Source: an uncultured Clostridiaceae bacterium
GTDB taxonomy: Bacteria > Bacillota > Clostridia > TANB77 > CAG-465
Direction of reading: 5' to 3'
NCBI GenBank assembly: GCA_947169155.1
Contig: CAMVON010000007.1
Span: forward strand, 1-64,000
DNA length: 64,000 nt
Part shown: positions 59,645-64,000 of the stretch, one piece after another
Numbering within the stretch: position 1 is the stretch's first letter
Layout: every line of letters starts with the position of its first letter
Made by a program: the position numbers and the translations under genes
The notes under the pieces: generated by a model
What the model saw: only the letters and a program-made list of their open reading frames with translations
What the model was told of the DNA's origin: nothing
The model's database searches: none

Positions 59645-59673
59645 ATTATAGCATCCATTCGTGATTATGTCAA
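59645..59673 (-). promoter_or_regulatory. Consensus promoter of 59037..59564
   Basis: Minus strand TTGACA-17 bp-TATAAT. Confidence 0.85.
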
Positions 59674-59766
59674 GCTTTCTAGCTTTATTTGTTAGTACTT
59701 TTATAATTATTTTTACTTTGTATAACTTATGTAACTTTTCAAATAATATATATGAGGTAATAATTT

Positions 59767-60429
59767 ATGAAAAGCAAAGATGGTTCAGATATATTAACTT
59801 TTTTGTGTACTATAGTAATTATAGGAGTGCTTATTTATATTATATATTTGTTTATTGGAAGTAATAATAAGCTAAATATTAACGAGGTTAAAGATGTTAA
59901 AACAGATTTTAATCAAAATATTAATAATAGTAATAAAGTAAATGTAGAAAAAGAAATAATTTATGAAGAAATTGAGATTGCATCTTTTACTTCAACTTTA
60001 TATGATAATGAAGAAAACAGAGTATTTAATATTACCAAAGCGTGTCAAAGTCTAAATGGCGTGGTAATAGAGCCTGGTCAAGAATTCTCATTTAATGATA
60101 CGATAGGACCTATGGGAGAAGAAAATGGTTATTTAAAAGCAACTGGTTTTGATAGTCAAGGAAAATTAATTCAGGTAAGTGCTGGTGGAATGTGTCAAGT
60201 AAGTTCAACACTATATAATGTTGCACTTCTTGCAAATTTAGAAATAACAGAAAGACATCCACATAGCAGACGTGTATACTATGTCCCAGCAGATAAAGAT
60301 GCTACAGTCTATTATGGCAGTCTAGATTTAAAATTTATTAATAATACGGATGAAAAAATTAAAATCACAGCAGAAAATGATAATTACTCTGTGACAATAA
60401 AAATGTATAAATTAAAGCAGTCAAACTAA
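59767..60429 (+). CDS. VanW-family protein
   Basis: N-terminal TM; VIEPGQEFSFNDTIGP...GGMCQVSSTLYNVALLANLEITERHPHSRRVYYVP. Confidence 0.9.
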   Translation: MKSKDGSDILTFLCTIVIIGVLIYIIYLFIGSNNKLNINEVKDVKTDFNQNINNSNKVNVEKEIIYEEIEIASFTSTLYDNEENRVFNITKACQSLNGVVIEPGQEFSFNDTIGPMGEENGYLKATGFDSQGKLIQVSAGGMCQVSSTLYNVALLANLEITERHPHSRRVYYVPADKDATVYYGSLDLKFINNTDEKIKITAENDNYSVTIKMYKLKQSN

Positions 60430-60440
60430 CATTGACTGCT
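60416..60440. terminator. Bidirectional hairpin between convergent genes
   Basis: AGCAGTCAAACTAACATTGACTGCT. Confidence 0.65.
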
Positions 60441-60760
60441 TATTTATTTGAATCTATATATACCACATCATATGGCTTTACAAGTTCTAATTTTTCTCTT
60501 GCAACAGATTCTATATATTCATCTGATGCTATATTTTCATTTTTGTTATTGTAGTATTCTACTAAGTCCTGTTTTGCTTCTATTTGTTTTTTATACATTT
60601 CGATTTGAGAGTTGTATTTGTTTATTTTTATTTGTTGGTCGCAAAAAGTAAAGCCAAAATATAGAACGAATGCAATTGCAGCTAGATGAACTATATTAAA
60701 AGACTTTTTCTTCTTTTTGACGTTTCGTCTTTTCCTCATATTTCCTTGATTTCTTTTCAT
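60440..60760 (-). CDS. DivIC/FtsB-like septum formation initiator
   Basis: Basic N-terminus, one TM, coiled coil, ARE-type end (YIESVAREKLELVKPYDVVYI). Confidence 0.88.
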   Translation of the reverse strand: MKRNQGNMRKRRNVKKKKKSFNIVHLAAIAFVLYFGFTFCDQQIKINKYNSQIEMYKKQIEAKQDLVEYYNNKNENIASDEYIESVAREKLELVKPYDVVYIDSNK

Positions 60761-61250
60761 TTTTAAACAACCCTCTTACCTTTTTAAAATTATTCATATT
60801 GCCAAAAACAGTTAGTAGTTTACATTTTAAATTTATCATAAGAAAAAACATTTTGCAACATTTTTTGCTAACTTTTTTTATTATTTTTTTGCAAATACAA
60901 AGCCATAGACTTATTGGAACACATAAAAACTTTACAAAAGCAGAAAATGAATTAATTACTTTACTGTAAACTAGTATTAAGGCATTGCTTAAAGTTAGAC
61001 GAGAAGTGATAATTCCAAGCAGTATTGCCATATACATATACCACCTTACTCTATCTTTTACTATATATACCATTCCAATTATTGTAATAATTGTAACAAT
61101 AGAAAAAAATATAATATCTTGTATAGTAACCACAAAAAATGAGTTTCTTTTTTTTACTTTTCTCAAAGCTCTAAAAATATCTAAAATACAAGATATTATA
61201 ATTCCAATTGTAAAAAATAATAAAAAGGATAATAATTCTGTTTTTATCAT
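60696..61250 (-). CDS. yabQ: Spore cortex biosynthesis protein YabQ
   Basis: Multi-TM protein between yabP and divIC, the conserved sporulation gene order. Confidence 0.8.
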   Translation of the reverse strand: MIKTELLSFLLFFTIGIIISCILDIFRALRKVKKRNSFFVVTIQDIIFFSIVTIITIIGMVYIVKDRVRWYMYMAILLGIITSRLTLSNALILVYSKVINSFSAFVKFLCVPISLWLCICKKIIKKVSKKCCKMFFLMINLKCKLLTVFGNMNNFKKVRGLFKNEKKSRKYEEKTKRQKEEKVF

Positions 61251-61528
61251 TATTTAAATAATTTGCTCATAAATCCTTGCTTTTTATTTCCATCTACTGC
61301 ATCTGAATATGCAATAGCACATGTTTTTCCTTCTATTATTAGCTCACTATTATCCAAATTTAATTTATTCATTTTTAGTTCTTGACCTTTAATTGTAAGC
61401 ATACCAAGACTTGTTTGCATAATAACAAGTTCATCATCAAAACTTAAGATATCCTCTACTCCTGTTACAATTGTTTTTTCTCTGTTTTGAATAACAATAT
61501 TTTGTTCTTTAAAAGATTTTTCTTCCAT
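61250..61528 (-). CDS. yabP: Sporulation protein YabP
   Basis: IVIQNREKTIVTGVEDILSFDDELVIMQTSLGMLTIKGQELKMNKLNLDNSELIIEGKI-type YabP/YqfC pattern. ATG 61528 (after AGGTGATGT) preferred over 61537. Confidence 0.9.
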   Translation of the reverse strand: MEEKSFKEQNIVIQNREKTIVTGVEDILSFDDELVIMQTSLGMLTIKGQELKMNKLNLDNSELIIEGKTCAIAYSDAVDGNKKQGFMSKLFK

Positions 61529-61599
61529 GTACATCACCTAATAATATATATGCAACTGCATACTCATTTATGTAAAAAATAAAGAGACTCTAGGCCTCT

Positions 61600-62157
61600 T
61601 TACTTTTTTGTTTTTTTATTCTTTTTCTTGTTTTTAGACTTAATTGTTTTATCTTCTACTTTTGATATTTCTTCATCTTTAAATATAATGTTTCTATCTT
61701 CATATAGTTTAACATCATCTATTCCTTCAAATTCTTCGACAACAATATGTTTTATTTGGTTTTTAATTTCATCAGATAATTCGTCATAACACATATGTCC
61801 ACCAACGCTTTTGGCATTGTCCTCTATTAGAATATCTGGTAATTCTTCTTTAATTAGAGTTGCATAATCTTGATTTTTTTGTCTATATCCTACCATAGAT
61901 CCTGTAAAGCCTAGTTCATCTAATCTTTGTGCCATTCTCATTGCGCCTTTTGCTTTAAGTGAAGTCAGATATATTACCTCATATCCCTCTTCTTGCCATT
62001 TTTTTAGTGTTTCTATTGAATTTTTTATTGGAATATATTTTGTCATAGCTATTCTTGAAAAGAAATTGTTATGCTTAGGTTTAAGTATAGTTCCTTCTGT
62101 AAATATCATAATCTTTTTATTGTTATTTTTTATTTTGTCTATTATTATGAATCCCAT
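61600..62157 (-). CDS. HAD-like hypothetical protein
   Basis: KIMIFTEGTIL...SIETLKKWQEEGYEVIYLTSLKAKGAMRMAQRLDELGF resembles a HAD/LNS2-type fold. Confidence 0.6.
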   Translation of the reverse strand: MGFIIIDKIKNNNKKIMIFTEGTILKPKHNNFFSRIAMTKYIPIKNSIETLKKWQEEGYEVIYLTSLKAKGAMRMAQRLDELGFTGSMVGYRQKNQDYATLIKEELPDILIEDNAKSVGGHMCYDELSDEIKNQIKHIVVEEFEGIDDVKLYEDRNIIFKDEEISKVEDKTIKSKNKKKNKKTKK

Positions 62158-62180
62158 ATAATCACCCTCAATTATTACGT

Positions 62181-64000
62181 CTAGTCTTTCATATTTTTTA
62201 ATTGTTCAATAAAATCTCTTATTGTTGCAGCTTTTTCAAATTCATATTTTCTTGCATAATGCATCATTTCTTCTGTTAAACGTTCAATAGATTCATCTAT
62301 TGTCTCACCTTTTTTGATATTAACGTCTTCAGCTTGTTCTTCTTCTTTAAATGTTGCTTGTACACTATCTCTTATTTCTTTTTTAATTGTTTGAGGAATA
62401 ATTCCATGTTCCTCATTATACTTTTCTTGTATTTGTCTTCTACGATTTGTTTCATGTATTGCTTTTTCCATAGATTCAGTTAATTCATCTGCATACATTA
62501 TTACTCTACCTTCAGAGTTTCTTGCAGCTCTACCTATAGTTTGAATTAAAGAACGCTCACTACGTAAGAATCCTTCTTTATCTGCGTCAAGTATTGTAAC
62601 TAAAGATACTTCTGGAATATCTAGACCTTCTCTAAGTAGATTTATACCTACTAATACATCAAACTTGCCTAAACGCAAGTCTCTAATGATTTCAAGTCTA
62701 TCTAATGCTTCTATATCTGAATGCATATATCTTACTTTTACGTCTTTTTCACTTAAGTATGCTGTAAGCTCTTCAGCCATTTTTTTAGTTAGAGTTGTAA
62801 CAAGTACTCTTTCACCTTTTGCAACTGTTTCTTTAATGTTTTGAGTTAAATCTTCTATTTGACCTTCAGTTGGTTTTACAATAATTTTAGGATCAAGTAG
62901 ACCTGTTGGACGAATAATTTGTTCTGCAACTTGACTAGAATGAGCTGCTTCATAGTCTGCAGGGGTTGCACTAACAAATACAACTTGTTTAACTTTCTTC
63001 TCCCATTCATCAAAACGAAGTGGACGGTTATCATATGCAGAAGGAAGTCTAAATCCATTTTCTACTAATGATTCTTTTCTTGCTCTATCTCCATTATACA
63101 TTCCTCTAATTTGTGGAACAGTTACATGTGACTCATCTATTATTGTTAAGAAATCATCTCCCATATAATCAAAAAGAGTGTATGGAGTAGATCCTGGTGC
63201 ACGACCAGTAAGAACTGCAGAATAGTTTTCTATTCCTTGGCAAAATCCTGTTTCACGAAGCATTTCTATATCAAAATTTGTACGTTGCTCTATTCTATAT
63301 GCCTCAACAATTTTGTCTCTTTCTTTGAAATACTTAACTCTTTCTTCCATTTCTTTTTTAATCTTTTCAATTGCACTATCGACTTTTTCTCTTTGTATTA
63401 CATAGTGAGATTTAGGATAAATAAATTCGTGTTTAGAAGTAGCTAATACTTTTCCTGTTAATGCTTCAATCAAACATACTCTATCTATTTCATCTCCAAA
63501 AAATTCTAGACGTATAGCTTGTTCTCCTTCTCCTGCAGGGAAAATATCTAATATATCTCCTTTTGCTCTAAACTCGCCACGTTTGAAATCCATTTCAGAT
63601 TTTGTATATTGCATTTCTACCAAACGTTCTATTATTTCATCTCTATCTACTTTCATACCAGGTCTTACAGATATTACCATTGAACTATAGTCTTCAGGTG
63701 AACCTAGAGAATAAATAGATGAAACAGATGCTACTATTATTACATCTTTTCTTTCAAATAGTGCCGCTGTTGCACTATGACGAAGTTTATCTATCTCATC
63801 ATTTATTTGTGATTCCTTTTCAATGTATGTATCTGTTGAAGCTATATATGCTTCTGGTTGATAGTAATCATAATATGATATAAAGTATTCTACTGCATTT
63901 TCTGGAAAGAACTCTTTTAACTCACTATATAATTGTCCTGCTAATGTCTTATTATGTGCCATAACTATAGTTGGCTTATTTACCTGAGCAATAACATTTG
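62181..64000 (-). CDS. uvrB: Excinuclease ABC subunit B, 5'-truncated by the window edge
   Basis: [56 protein letters not shown]-terminal UVR domain. Reading frame continues past the ORF-track Met at 63962 to the edge. Confidence 0.97.
   Translation of the reverse strand, partial: NVIAQVNKPTIVMAHNKTLAGQLYSELKEFFPENAVEYFISYYDYYQPEAYIASTDTYIEKESQINDEIDKLRHSATAALFERKDVIIVASVSSIYSLGSPEDYSSMVISVRPGMKVDRDEIIERLVEMQYTKSEMDFKRGEFRAKGDILDIFPAGEGEQAIRLEFFGDEIDRVCLIEALTGKVLATSKHEFIYPKSHYVIQREKVDSAIEKIKKEMEERVKYFKERDKIVEAYRIEQRTNFDIEMLRETGFCQGIENYSAVLTGRAPGSTPYTLFDYMGDDFLTIIDESHVTVPQIRGMYNGDRARKESLVENGFRLPSAYDNRPLRFDEWEKKVKQVVFVSATPADYEAAHSSQVAEQIIRPTGLLDPKIIVKPTEGQIEDLTQNIKETVAKGERVLVTTLTKKMAEELTAYLSEKDVKVRYMHSDIEALDRLEIIRDLRLGKFDVLVGINLLREGLDIPEVSLVTILDADKEGFLRSERSLIQTIGRAARNSEGRVIMYADELTESMEKAIHETNRRRQIQEKYNEEHGIIPQTIKKEIRDSVQATFKEEEQAEDVNIKKGETIDESIERLTEEMMHYARKYEFEKAATIRDFIEQLKNMKD

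Noticed and set aside
1-64000. CRISPR array, prophage or IS element
   Set aside because: No regularly spaced direct repeats, transposase/integrase motifs or phage structural genes were recognised in either strand.
1-64000. CTAG tetranucleotide appears frequent (often in Leu CTA followed by a G-starting codon)
   Set aside because: Impression only; I made no whole-window count and codon context may explain it.

Overview
A 64 kb low-GC window from a Firmicutes-type genome. Its gene content is Clostridia-like and includes yabP/yabQ sporulation genes. Nearly all genes lie on the minus strand; the plus-strand exceptions are the metal exporter/Fur pair, a DagK-like kinase, an asparagine-synthase homologue and a VanW protein. 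The right half (about 35-64 kb) is mostly housekeeping: lysS, greA, cdaA, glyS, pnp, a PASTA kinase with its PP2C phosphatase, rlmN, fmt, def, ftsK/spoIIIE, rsmD, pdp, divIC/yabQ/yabP and uvrB. About 22.8-27.1 kb encodes a trimeric NADH-linked [FeFe] hydrogenase. The left part is accessory. The strongest candidate system is a locus at 9.4-19.2 kb: TelA, a PP2C phosphatase, a probable degenerate vWA protein, a coiled-coil protein, an intact TerY-like vWA protein, and a 1538-aa kinase-domain protein with an internal duplication ending in two zinc-ribbon-like motifs. It resembles the TerY-P triad but has extra parts. Other notable items: a four-gene overlapping cluster at 31.0-33.2 kb with three diverged copies of one family plus an unannotated fourth C-terminal remnant; an asparagine-synthase homologue whose glutaminase half has lost its nucleophile; a 7-1-7 palindrome just downstream of the -10 box of a His-rich metal exporter/Fur operon; a long 5'-terminal stem-loop in the pnp leader; and a CFI-box/glycine-zipper accessory cluster with three stacked hairpins at the left edge. 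Everything was read by eye, with no database searches. Family names rest on motif recognition.
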